Below are positions 6,912-12,988 of a stretch of 14,998 nucleotides of DNA, one piece after another. The notes beneath the pieces were generated by a model, which worked only from the letters and a program-made list of their open reading frames with translations, ran no database searches and was not told the DNA's origin. Position 1 is the stretch's first letter. Every line of letters starts with the position of its first letter. The DNA lies in the NCBI GenBank assembly GCA_018304365.1, contig JAGVWH010000014.1, forward strand, positions 1 through 14,998, read 5' to 3'. The DNA comes from Nanobdellati archaeon (lineage in GTDB: Archaea; Nanobdellota; Nanobdellia; UBA10117). The position numbers were made by a program, and so were the translations under genes.

Positions 6912-6979
6912 TAAAGCAAAATCTAATTAGAAAATACAGATTTGCTGATCATTTTAATCATATGAGGTTCATAAGATGA
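6908..6979 (+). CDS. Mini-ORF (23 codons), unit 1 of array 2
   Basis: Frame starting MIKQNLIRKYRF and ending ADHFNHMRFIR. Its ATG overlaps the permease stop (ATGA) and its own TGA overlaps the next mini-ORF's ATG (ATGA). The upstream AAGGT is only 3 nt from the ATG, so coupling rather than independent initiation is likely. The middle HF.H resembles the ending of the array 1 peptides. Translation is unproven. Confidence 0.35.
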   Translation: MIKQNLIRKYRFADHFNHMRFIR

Positions 6980-7047
6980 TAAAGCAAAATCTAATTAGAA
7001 AATACAGATTTGCTGATCATTTTAATCATATGAGGTTCACAAAATGA
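6976..7047 (+). CDS. Mini-ORF (23 codons), unit 2 of array 2
   Basis: Same peptide as unit 1 except for its last two residues (TK in place of IR). GAGGT at 6964-6968 lies 7 nt before the ATG. Both ends are ATGA overlaps with neighbouring frames. The ATG lies within the hairpin's outer stem. Confidence 0.35.
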   Translation: MIKQNLIRKYRFADHFNHMRFTK

Positions 7048-7115
7048 TAAAGCAAAATCTAATTATAAAATACAGATTTGCTAATCATTTTAATCATATG
7101 AGGTTCATAAAATGA
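7044..7115 (+). CDS. Mini-ORF (23 codons), unit 3 of array 2
   Basis: Third copy, starting MIKQNLIIKYRF and ending ANHFNHMRFIK. The ending with ANHF is closer to the array 1 peptide (LANHF). Its TGA overlaps the ATG of the membrane-anchored TIM-barrel-like gene at 7112. It is preceded by GAGGT 7 nt upstream. It could be a coupling cistron or simply the coding shadow of an RNA hairpin. Confidence 0.35.
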   Translation: MIKQNLIIKYRFANHFNHMRFIK

Positions 7116-8089
7116 AATTTGAAAATTTAATGGCAACGATTTTGTATGTGATATTACTCATAGTAATCGTAGCTGTAGTTGCCCAACATTTGGTAAGAGC
7201 ACCTGCAACAACAGATATATCGCAGCCCGAAAGGGAATTTGAAATTAAATTTCCACAGCAAGAAATACAAGTGGAACAAGAATTTTATCCTGCGCCTAAA
7301 GATAAACCAGATTACATTAAAGGTTTTATAATAGACCCTTATGAACGCCCAGATTACAAAAAAGATATAGCAGTCGCTAAGAATGCAAGTGCAAATTTAA
7401 TAGTTATAACATTACATTTAGAACTAGGTGCAAATCAGACTCCGGAAATTCCAAATGAGTTATATTTCGACTGGAAAACATACGCTATCGATATAGTTAA
7501 TGAGGCTCATAAGAATGGCTTACACACAGAACTTAGAACTATTAGTGTTCCGGGAACGAGATTAGCGCCTTTGTCCGATTATGATAATCATATTTCAAAG
7601 AGCAAGAAATTATTTACTGAACTAGCAAAATTTGCAGATGAATACCAGTTTTATCAATTTACACTTTATGAGCAAATAGACAGCGAATTTAATTTTGGTG
7701 CGTATAAAACTTCTGAAATAAATAGAGCTATAGAAAATATAACTATAGAATCTATTAAGCCATACTATGGTGGAAGAATTGGTGCGGGATTTACGCACGA
7801 GAAATTTGTAAAGAATAGAGATTATTACGAAGTGGGAGATTTAGATTATATTTTAGTTAGTGTTTATCCAGCCACAGATACTTTGCCAAGCTATCATCCA
7901 TTAATTAAAGATTACATAGAACGGGCGCGGTTGGTTGCATCTGCTTTTGGTGTAAAGGATATAATTCTTGGTGATTTTGGAGTAAATACAAATGAAGTTG
8001 AAGGAATAACTATTCGTTATAGTACTGAAATGTACGGAATAAAAGACCATTCTGCTTTGGAAGTTGTTTCAGAAAATTTTAATCAATGA
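7112..8089 (+). CDS. Membrane-anchored TIM-barrel (glycoside-hydrolase-like) protein
   Basis: 325 residues. An N-terminal transmembrane anchor (about 7-26) is followed by a proline/acid-rich linker (30-68) and a globular extracellular domain. That domain has a barrel-like series of strands: GFIID (71-75), NLIVITLHLEL (95-105), HTELRTISVPG (138-148), FTLYEQI (183-189), RIGAGFTH (222-229), YILVSVYPA (246-254) and IILGDFGV (284-291), alternating with helices. This pattern resembles TIM-barrel glycoside hydrolases; E187 and D288, at strand ends, are possible catalytic acids. The specific family is not recognised, so the enzyme role is inference. The ribosome-binding site (GAGGT) comes from the third unit of array 2. 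The stop overlaps dtdA as ATGA, and the barrel may be slightly shortened at its C-terminus. Confidence 0.6.
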   Translation: MKFENLMATILYVILLIVIVAVVAQHLVRAPATTDISQPEREFEIKFPQQEIQVEQEFYPAPKDKPDYIKGFIIDPYERPDYKKDIAVAKNASANLIVITLHLELGANQTPEIPNELYFDWKTYAIDIVNEAHKNGLHTELRTISVPGTRLAPLSDYDNHISKSKKLFTELAKFADEYQFYQFTLYEQIDSEFNFGAYKTSEINRAIENITIESIKPYYGGRIGAGFTHEKFVKNRDYYEVGDLDYILVSVYPATDTLPSYHPLIKDYIERARLVASAFGVKDIILGDFGVNTNEVEGITIRYSTEMYGIKDHSALEVVSENFNQ

Positions 8090-8868
8090 AATTAATTGTT
8101 ATTTGCAATAAAAATACAGCAAGCGTTAATATTGGAAAAGCTTTGAAAAGTAATTATGCTGAGCTACCAGAGTCCGCTACTATACTAGAATTAGATGCAA
8201 ATGTTTTGGATTTGGACAAATATAAGAAAAAGTTTGACGGGCTTAAGCCCGAAATAATAATAGTATTATCAAGCCACGCATCAAAAGCAAATGTAGATTC
8301 ATTTAGTATCCATCCAACTGGAAATTTTGATACGAATGATTTAGGAGGAAATAAAAAAGAACTTTCAATCGCTCCGGCATTGTATCTTCGTACTGGTTTA
8401 ATAGACATACATAAGCACGCAAAAAGACGCGGATGTATGGAATATCAAATTACAATTGAAGCTACACACCACAGTCCTACTTTTAATCATCCAATAATTT
8501 TTGTTGAAATAGGTTCAAATAAAAACGCTTGGAATGACAAACTCGCTGCAGATGTTTTGGCAGATGTAGTTTATGATTTAATTGCAAAAACTGCCAGAGC
8601 GAAAGGTATTAGCGCAATTGGTTTAGGAGGTAATCATTACTCGCCAAAATTTCAAAAAATGATTGAAACACAAAACTATGCATTTGGACATATATGTCCA
8701 AAACATAAACTCGATAGTTTAGATGATAAAATGATATTAGAAATGATTAGCAAAACTATTCCAAAGCCCGAGCAGGCCGTTTTAGACTGGAAAGGTATGA
8801 ACAGCTCTCAAAGAAAAAAGATAATAGATATGTTAGAGCGGAATGGAATCAATTGGGTGCGGACTTAA
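8086..8868 (+). CDS. dtdA: D-aminoacyl-tRNA deacylase, archaeal/plant type (DTD2)
   Basis: Hydrolyses the ester of D-amino acids mischarged on tRNA (EC 3.1.1.96), a cytoplasmic proofreading step. The 260-residue protein shows the family motifs in order: LSSHASKANV (61-70), HPTGNF (76-81), LGG (86-88), IEATHHSPT (124-132), FVEIGS (139-144), IGLGGNHYSPKF (178-189) and GHICPKH (201-207). The many histidines fit the metal-linked active site proposed for this family, which is unrelated to bacterial DTD1. Its ATG overlaps the stop of the preceding membrane protein (ATGA), so translation is coupled, though no functional tie between the two is obvious. The 3' end overlaps the convergent gene by 36 bp. 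Confidence 0.93.
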   Translation: MKLIVICNKNTASVNIGKALKSNYAELPESATILELDANVLDLDKYKKKFDGLKPEIIIVLSSHASKANVDSFSIHPTGNFDTNDLGGNKKELSIAPALYLRTGLIDIHKHAKRRGCMEYQITIEATHHSPTFNHPIIFVEIGSNKNAWNDKLAADVLADVVYDLIAKTARAKGISAIGLGGNHYSPKFQKMIETQNYAFGHICPKHKLDSLDDKMILEMISKTIPKPEQAVLDWKGMNSSQRKKIIDMLERNGINWVRT

Positions 8869-9258
8869 TGCTTCATTTATAGCATCTTGTAAAGCAGATT
8901 TATCTAATAATCCATCTCTTATAAGTCTTTTACCTTTTTTTGTTAAATTTATAATTTTTTCACTCTCAGATAATATTTCTATTAAACCTGTTTCTTCTAA
9001 CCGACCTAACATTGAACGTATAAGCTCATTCGTGGGATAACTATTGTTATCTTCCAAATCATCATCAAAATAATCTTCAAATCCAAATTCACTAAAATTG
9101 CTGTATCTGAAAGTAGCAGAAGCGTAATATAATGCTAAATGAAGTTCAGAAAAATACGCTGCTCCTTTTTTATGCATATAACTAAGAATAAATTTTTGAG
9201 TTACTCGTTCCTGATTTGCTACGTATAATCTAGTATCTCTAGATAGACTTAAGAGCAT
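8833..9258 (-). CDS. Winged-helix-like protein, unknown role
   Basis: 141 residues, not recognised by name. The N-terminal part (10-50) is helical, followed by an acidic segment (57-71, FGFEDYFDDDLEDNN). The C-terminal part (77-115) has the pattern of a winged-helix recognition helix and wing: NELIRSMLGRLEETGLIEI, then EKIINLTKKGKRLI. A role as a small transcription regulator or protein-interaction module is inference. It lies tail-to-tail with dtdA, sharing 36 bp, so its last 11 codons are antisense to the dtdA C-terminus. It has no Shine-Dalgarno motif, but a TATA-like run lies about 27 bp upstream. The gene is probably monocistronic and divergent from the voltage-sensor-like gene. Confidence 0.6.
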   Translation of the reverse strand: MLLSLSRDTRLYVANQERVTQKFILSYMHKKGAAYFSELHLALYYASATFRYSNFSEFGFEDYFDDDLEDNNSYPTNELIRSMLGRLEETGLIEILSESEKIINLTKKGKRLIRDGLLDKSALQDAINEALSPHPIDSIPL

Positions 9259-9280
9259 CTGTTTTTATTGTACGATTTAG

Positions 9281-9290
9281 TTTTAAACTT
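9281..9290 (-). promoter_or_regulatory. TATA-like box for the winged-helix gene
   Basis: AAGTTTAAAA on the minus strand is centred about 27 bp before the ATG at 9258, giving a predicted leaderless message. Confidence 0.4.
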
Positions 9291-9308
9291 TGTTTTTTAG
9301 TAGCTTAA

Positions 9309-9318
9309 CATATAAAAA
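9309..9318 (+). promoter_or_regulatory. TATA box for the voltage-sensor-like gene
   Basis: CATATAAAAA lies about 32 bp before the ATG at 9346, predicting a 5' leader of only a few bases. No Shine-Dalgarno motif is present (AATAGCTATATG), in agreement. Confidence 0.5.
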
Positions 9319-9345
9319 CCCAGAATTGTAGTCTATAATAGCTAT

Positions 9346-9885
9346 ATGACGAAACTAAAAAATAAAAAATTGAACAAGTTTTTGGAAAAAGCAGAGGATA
9401 TTATAGATGTATTGATATTTCCAGCTACATTACTTTTAGCTTTTTTAATAATAGGACAATTTTTTCTTAATTTGGAAGATTATGAACCTTATGCGACCAT
9501 AGCTGATTACTTTATTATTTCTTTATTTGTGGTTGATTTAGGATTCAAATGGCGCCATACCCATAATTTGAAAAAGTTTTTCAAATATTACTGGCTTGAT
9601 ATATTAGCAGTATTTCCGTTTTACTTATTGACAAGAACATATCTTGGATTTGCCCAATTTATAGGCGGAGCAGATGTACAGGAAGTCTTTCATACGATTG
9701 CCGGCCTGCGCGAAAGTCAGATAATTAAAGAGATTAAATTTCTAAGAACATTACGTGGTATAAAATTAGGGCAAAGAGTAATTAGACTTATAGCTTTAAG
9801 ATTTAGAACAACGCACAACAAAATGTTAAGACGTTATGCAGCTAAGCAAAGAAAATATTTAAGAAAAAGATCTAAGCGCCAGTAA
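9346..9885 (+). CDS. Stand-alone voltage-sensor-like membrane protein
   Basis: 179 residues resembling the S1-S4 part of voltage-gated cation channels but lacking a pore module. S1 is at about 19-41 and S2 at 48-68, with acidic D64 and basic K68/R70. S3 (80-97) reads WLDILAVFPFYLL, matching the channel consensus with the conserved Asp (D85). An S4-like segment at 124-153 carries basic residues at three-residue spacing (R134, R137, K140; R144, R147). There is no selectivity filter (TVGYG type), no second pore helix, and the C-terminus is a very basic tail (158-179). It could be a proton-channel-like sensor, a channel subunit or a truncated channel. Its 3' end overlaps rps2 by 14 bp, tail to tail. 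Confidence 0.6.
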   Translation: MTKLKNKKLNKFLEKAEDIIDVLIFPATLLLAFLIIGQFFLNLEDYEPYATIADYFIISLFVVDLGFKWRHTHNLKKFFKYYWLDILAVFPFYLLTRTYLGFAQFIGGADVQEVFHTIAGLRESQIIKEIKFLRTLRGIKLGQRVIRLIALRFRTTHNKMLRRYAAKQRKYLRKRSKRQ

Positions 9886-10489
9886 AATCATCAACTGATA
9901 TTTGTAAATTCTCGCCTTCTTTCAAAATACCTTTCGCTTTTAGATATTCATTTGCGAATATCCAGAAAATAAGTCCGAGAGATTTTGCACCTTTATTGTT
10001 GCATGGAACTACTATGTCAATATTTTCAGTAGTGTTATTAGAATCACAAAGTCCGATTATTGGAATACCTATATTTAATCCATCTTTGACAGCATTTTTA
10101 TCTGGAAATGGATCTACGACTAACATAATTTTTGGTTCAAAGAATGTATCTAAATTTGGATTTGTTATTGTACCAGCAGGATATCGTCCAGCGAAAACGT
10201 GCTTTACTCCTGTCGCTTTTGCAAAGGCTTTAACAGGTGCCCAGCCATTTTCTCGTCTTGAAATTACAACAATATTCTGAGTATCGTATTTTGCCAATTT
10301 TTCAGCAGCAGCTTTTAATCCATCATTTATCTTTTCTATATCGAGAACACATAAGCCATTTGGACTTATTTTGTAAATATATTTAGCCATATGTTTTGTT
10401 CTGAATTTTGTTCCTATATGTATGCCCGAAGAAATTAATTGGTCTAATGGTACTAAGGTTTGTTTTATATCTGTCTGCATTTGTTCCAT
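9872..10489 (-). CDS. rps2: 30S ribosomal protein uS2
   Basis: Late-assembling small-subunit protein, homologue of eukaryotic Sa/RPSA. The 205 residues show archaeal signatures: SGIHIGTKFRTKHMAKYIY (21-39), the GRYPAGTITNP loop (101-111), IPIIGLCDSNN (142-152) and the NNKGAKSLGLIFWIFA region (164-179). The start codon shares one base with the rpoK stop (TGATG), so translation is coupled; M4 is a possible alternative. rpoK followed by rps2 is a conserved archaeal order. Here they come directly after the exosome genes, with no enolase or uL13/uS9/rpoN seen. The C-terminus is short and lacks the acidic extension of some archaeal S2 proteins. Confidence 0.96.
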   Translation of the reverse strand: MEQMQTDIKQTLVPLDQLISSGIHIGTKFRTKHMAKYIYKISPNGLCVLDIEKINDGLKAAAEKLAKYDTQNIVVISRRENGWAPVKAFAKATGVKHVFAGRYPAGTITNPNLDTFFEPKIMLVVDPFPDKNAVKDGLNIGIPIIGLCDSNNTTENIDIVVPCNNKGAKSLGLIFWIFANEYLKAKGILKEGENLQISVDDFTGA

Positions 10490-10686
10490 CAGTCTTCCTC
10501 GATTTTAACTGGCTGCGGTCTTTTGATATTTATAGGCAATACCCCTGCTCTCAATTCTTCTTTCGCGATTGTTACTGTATTATATATGTCCTTAGGTCTT
10601 TTTATCAAAAGTGGTGCGCCCATAGAAATTTGCAAAGCTCTTGCACCTATAATTCGAGCAATCTCATATTTAGTAAATTTTTCCAT
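10489..10686 (-). CDS. rpoK: RNA polymerase subunit K (Rpo6, RPB6 homologue)
   Basis: Small assembly subunit of archaeal RNA polymerase, equivalent to eukaryotic RPB6 and bacterial omega, clamping the largest subunit. The 65 residues cover the whole conserved core: [25 protein letters not shown] (4-28) and the C-terminal [18 protein letters not shown] (42-59). The ATG at 10686 begins the core directly, without the acidic N-terminal tail of RPB6. It starts 30 bp after the rrp42 stop. A weak AAGGAT lies 13 nt before the ATG, so reading is probably from the superoperon transcript, though an internal promoter (TTTTAAAC) is possible. The stop overlaps rps2 by one base. Confidence 0.95.
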   Translation of the reverse strand: MEKFTKYEIARIIGARALQISMGAPLLIKRPKDIYNTVTIAKEELRAGVLPINIKRPQPVKIEED

Positions 10687-10716
10687 ATTCTTAACTTTAT
10701 CCTTGGTTTAAAAGGC

Positions 10717-11499
10717 TTACTTTGAAGGAATAAGCTTCCGTAGTTTTTTACCTAATTCGACAGCTTTTTCCGTAAGTTCAATTACTTCTTCGGCTGTTAA
10801 TGGTCCAGAACCGCCTTTTTGCATAGCAGATGCTGTTCCATCTTCAATTGTTGCTATCGATAGCCTCGCATCAACTTCTTTTTCTTCACGCATTGTTGCA
10901 TCAACAAAAAGATTGCCGCTTAATTTTCCAAAAGTTGTAAGTACTGGTATTTTTTGAACCGGAAGTTTTGTTTTTGTTAGTTCTTTATGCAAAACTTTTT
11001 CTTCATCTTCGTCGTATTTTGGCAGCAATGTTGTTTTGAGAGCAGCTATTGCACCAAGGGCTCCTGCATCAAGTAAATTACCATCATCATTTATCGGATA
11101 AATATCTATAAAAACCATCCAAACTTTTTCTTTTGGTTTAATGCAAAGTTTATCTAAATCTATAGCGTGACATTCACGAATGCCTCTGTCAATTACTCTT
11201 GAGAGTTCAATAGAATCTTTACTTGGCGGACCAAATTCAAAACTTGGACTTGCTAATGGAAGTAATTCTGCATTTACCATTAAAACTCCGCTTTCGGGTG
11301 AATCTGGAAAAGGTACGCCAACGTCTAATTTAACTCCAACAAGAACTTCTGTCTTTCCTATTAGAACTCTTGCCGAACCGTTAGCCCGCGCTATAATACC
11401 AGTTTCTATTTTTATATCCCTGTAATCGAAAGGTTTTCTTCCATCCTCGCGTTTTCCTTTCGCGAGCAATTCTGTCATATATGGTTTTAACATTGCCAT
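10717..11499 (-). CDS. rrp42: Exosome complex subunit Rrp42
   Basis: Catalytically inactive RNase PH-fold subunit that pairs with Rrp41 to form the hexameric ring of the archaeal exosome and helps bind RNA. The 260 residues match the usual length. Visible family marks are the REDGR motif (17-21), PFPDSPESGVLMVNAELLPLASPSFE (63-88), ELSRVIDRGIRE (98-109) and DDGNLLDAGALGA (138-150). The Rrp41 phosphate-site GTR and catalytic Asp pair are absent, as expected. Two close ATGs exist (11499 and, two codons on, 11493). GGAGAGG lies 9-15 nt upstream, inside the mini-ORF at 11501-11554. It sits directly after rrp41 apart from that mini-ORF. Confidence 0.96.
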   Translation of the reverse strand: MAMLKPYMTELLAKGKREDGRKPFDYRDIKIETGIIARANGSARVLIGKTEVLVGVKLDVGVPFPDSPESGVLMVNAELLPLASPSFEFGPPSKDSIELSRVIDRGIRECHAIDLDKLCIKPKEKVWMVFIDIYPINDDGNLLDAGALGAIAALKTTLLPKYDEDEEKVLHKELTKTKLPVQKIPVLTTFGKLSGNLFVDATMREEKEVDARLSIATIEDGTASAMQKGGSGPLTAEEVIELTEKAVELGKKLRKLIPSK

Positions 11500-11500
11500 C

Positions 11501-11554
11501 TCAAATTCCTCTCCAATGATGACCAGCTAAACGCTGGCGTTTAAGCGCTGCCAT
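11501..11554 (-). CDS. 17-codon mini-ORF between rrp41 and rrp42
   Basis: The frame encodes MAALKRQRLAGHHWRGI. It fills the rrp41-rrp42 gap exactly: rrp41 TAA, one base, ATG; then TGA, one base, rrp42 ATG. GGAG lies 10 nt before its ATG inside the rrp41 end, so it has a plausible initiation signal. Its codons 14-16 contain the AGAGG that would serve rrp42. The ending LAGHHWRG loosely resembles LANHFIHRGS of the array 1 peptides. Part of that likeness is forced, because AGAGG read in this frame gives Arg-Gly. Translation is unproven, and a chance frame in a 56-bp spacer cannot be excluded. Confidence 0.4.
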   Translation of the reverse strand: MAALKRQRLAGHHWRGI

Positions 11555-11555
11555 C
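11516..11555 (-). promoter_or_regulatory. Intercistronic hairpin over the mini-ORF start
   Basis: On the minus strand GC(T)TAAACG pairs with CGTTTAGC around a CCAG loop (11546-11538 with 11533-11526, one bulged T), giving 8 bp. Beyond an internal loop, GATG (including the mini-ORF ATG, 11555-11552) can pair with CATC at 11521-11518. The layout matches the hairpins of the two repeat arrays: ATG in the outer stem, inner stem, then AGAGG in the single-stranded tail. A terminator is unlikely because no T-run follows and rrp42 must be read. Confidence 0.5.
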
Positions 11556-12299
11556 TTATTCAGTCTCCTGTTGAGTTTCAGTTGCATATTTTTTTTGCAA
11601 AGCTTTTTTCTGTATCTCGTATATTTCTTCGCAGGCTTTTATACTCATATCTATTAGTTTCTTTGATTCAGCTTTTGTAAGAATACCATCCATTTGCAAT
11701 AAAGTTATTTCTTTTGTTCGTGGAAGAATTGCAATTGGCATATCTACTTCGCCAAAATTATCTTCCGGCTCGAACAAATCTAACATAAGCGTTCCATCTG
11801 CTTTTCCAGATGCGATTGAACAGACCAAATCTCTCATTTCTATTCCAGCATCAGCAAGTGCAACAGAAGCTGCATTTATTGCTGCAGTTCTTGTTCCCGC
11901 ATTTGCATTTATAATCTCCATAATTACTGTTATCTCCATACCCGCATATCTTTCCATAAATATTGCTGGTGCCAACGCATCTGCAATTACTTTTGAAATT
12001 TCAGTACTTCTTCGATTTGGTCCTGGTCTGACTCTTTCTGATGTAGAAAATGATGCCATTCCGTAAACGCAATTTAGAAATGCCTGTTCTGTATCCAAAT
12101 TTCTTCTTGGTAGAACTTCTTTTGGACCATATACAGAACATATAACTTTAGTTCCTCCTAAGGTAACTATAGCTGAACCGTCTGCATTTGGTATTACGCC
12201 AACTTCTATTTCCATTTCTCGCATTTCGTTTGCTTTTCTACCATCAAGTCTTTTTCCATTGACGATAAGTTTTTCTGGTGCGCCTACTTTACTACCCAT
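11556..12299 (-). CDS. rrp41: Exosome complex exonuclease subunit Rrp41
   Basis: Catalytic subunit of the archaeal exosome; it degrades RNA 3' to 5' with phosphate and can add tails in reverse. The 247-residue protein keeps RLDGRK (17-22), ERVRPGPNRRSTEISKVI (88-105), the phosphate-binding NANAGTRTAAINAA stretch with GTR at 135-137, and an Asp pair six residues apart (D180 and D186 in PEDNFGEVDMPIA), the spacing seen for RNase PH catalytic aspartates. The C-terminus ends in a lysine/glutamine-rich tail. The ATG shares one base with the rrp4 stop (TAATG) and is preceded by GAGGAG about 8 nt upstream. The order SBDS-rrp4-rrp41-rrp42 is the classic archaeal arrangement. Confidence 0.97.
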   Translation of the reverse strand: MGSKVGAPEKLIVNGKRLDGRKANEMREMEIEVGVIPNADGSAIVTLGGTKVICSVYGPKEVLPRRNLDTEQAFLNCVYGMASFSTSERVRPGPNRRSTEISKVIADALAPAIFMERYAGMEITVIMEIINANAGTRTAAINAASVALADAGIEMRDLVCSIASGKADGTLMLDLFEPEDNFGEVDMPIAILPRTKEITLLQMDGILTKAESKKLIDMSIKACEEIYEIQKKALQKKYATETQQETE

Positions 12300-12988
12300 T
12301 AGTTCTTCTCCTCTAACATGGCTTTGACTTTTTCAGTTAAGCCAGAAAGATGACTTTCTTTTTCAATTAATTTGATTGCTTTCGCAACTTTCGCTTCTTT
12401 TTCAGCGTCTCCTTTTATCCACGCCAAGCCGTTTTGTCCGATTAATATTTCACAGCCCGATAGGTCTTTTAATGTCTTTATCATAGAACCTTGCTTTCCA
12501 ATTATTCTCGGAATTTTTGTAGGTCCAACTTTTATGATATTTCCACCAAGCAGTTTTCTGTATGGGCGTCTTTTTGCCGACAAAGAAATGTATCCAGATT
12601 CACTTATATCTGTTATTTCTCCGAATACATAATCTCCTATTTTGAAATAGTCAGCAAGTTTGCTGTTTTTCAAATCAACATAATTCATAGAAATTTCTCC
12701 GACATTTAAGTCGATTTTGTATGGGCTGTCTATTTCTAAATTCCACCCAAATTTACCAAAGCCATTTATTTTTGCTATAATTACGTCGCCTCTTTTTGGC
12801 GAGTATTTTCCTGCTAATGGTATTACTTTTATTACTCTGCCTTTTACAGATATTAATCCGATCGTGGCCGCGTATATATTTTCGCCGTCTCGGAATGCTC
12901 GTCCTGAAGGCAAATATTCAAGCCCCTCTGCTAAAAGAGCGCCAGGAACTACTATATCTTTGTCTTTTATGTGTATTTTTTCTCCCAT
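12299..12988 (-). CDS. rrp4: Exosome RNA-binding cap subunit Rrp4
   Basis: Cap protein that sits on the Rrp41-Rrp42 ring and guides RNA to the channel. Three domains are visible over 229 residues: an N-terminal segment with VVPGALLAEG (13-22); an S1 domain at about 62-138 starting SPKRGDVIIAKI and closing with GYISLSAKRRPYRKL; and a KH domain at about 148-210 with the GxxG loop in IIGKQGSMI (162-170). The tail (211-229) is charged and helical. The ATG follows the SBDS stop immediately (TAAATG) and the stop overlaps rrp41 by one base, so all three genes are tightly coupled. Confidence 0.96.
   Translation of the reverse strand: MGEKIHIKDKDIVVPGALLAEGLEYLPSGRAFRDGENIYAATIGLISVKGRVIKVIPLAGKYSPKRGDVIIAKINGFGKFGWNLEIDSPYKIDLNVGEISMNYVDLKNSKLADYFKIGDYVFGEITDISESGYISLSAKRRPYRKLLGGNIIKVGPTKIPRIIGKQGSMIKTLKDLSGCEILIGQNGLAWIKGDAEKEAKVAKAIKLIEKESHLSGLTEKVKAMLEEKN

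Larger units (their letters stand above)
6904..7111 (+). repeat. Tandem array 2: three 68-bp hairpin/mini-ORF units
   Basis: Three nearly identical units with period 68 (ATGs at 6908, 6976, 7044; the next ATG, at 7112, is the downstream gene). In unit 1 the outer stem TAAAATGAT/ATCATTTTA (6904-6912 with 6948-6956) pairs perfectly over 9 bp and buries the ATG. After an AA/G internal loop the inner stem AGCAAA/TTTGCT (6915-6920 with 6941-6946) continues, with a bulged A and then TCT/AGA, giving 18 bp closed by a 13-nt loop. Unit 2 changes one outer pair to G-U, and unit 3 changes the lone G of the internal loop to A. The linker carries GAGGT 7-8 nt before each following ATG. Ends match array 1 (TAAAATGRTAAAGCAAAAT, TTTGCT, GAGGTTCA). 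Confidence 0.88.

Noticed and set aside
6961-6975. GGTTCA in the repeat tails resembles the T-loop of tRNA
   Set aside because: No acceptor, D or anticodon arms surround it, and GAGGT before an ATG at proper distance is better explained as a ribosome-binding site.
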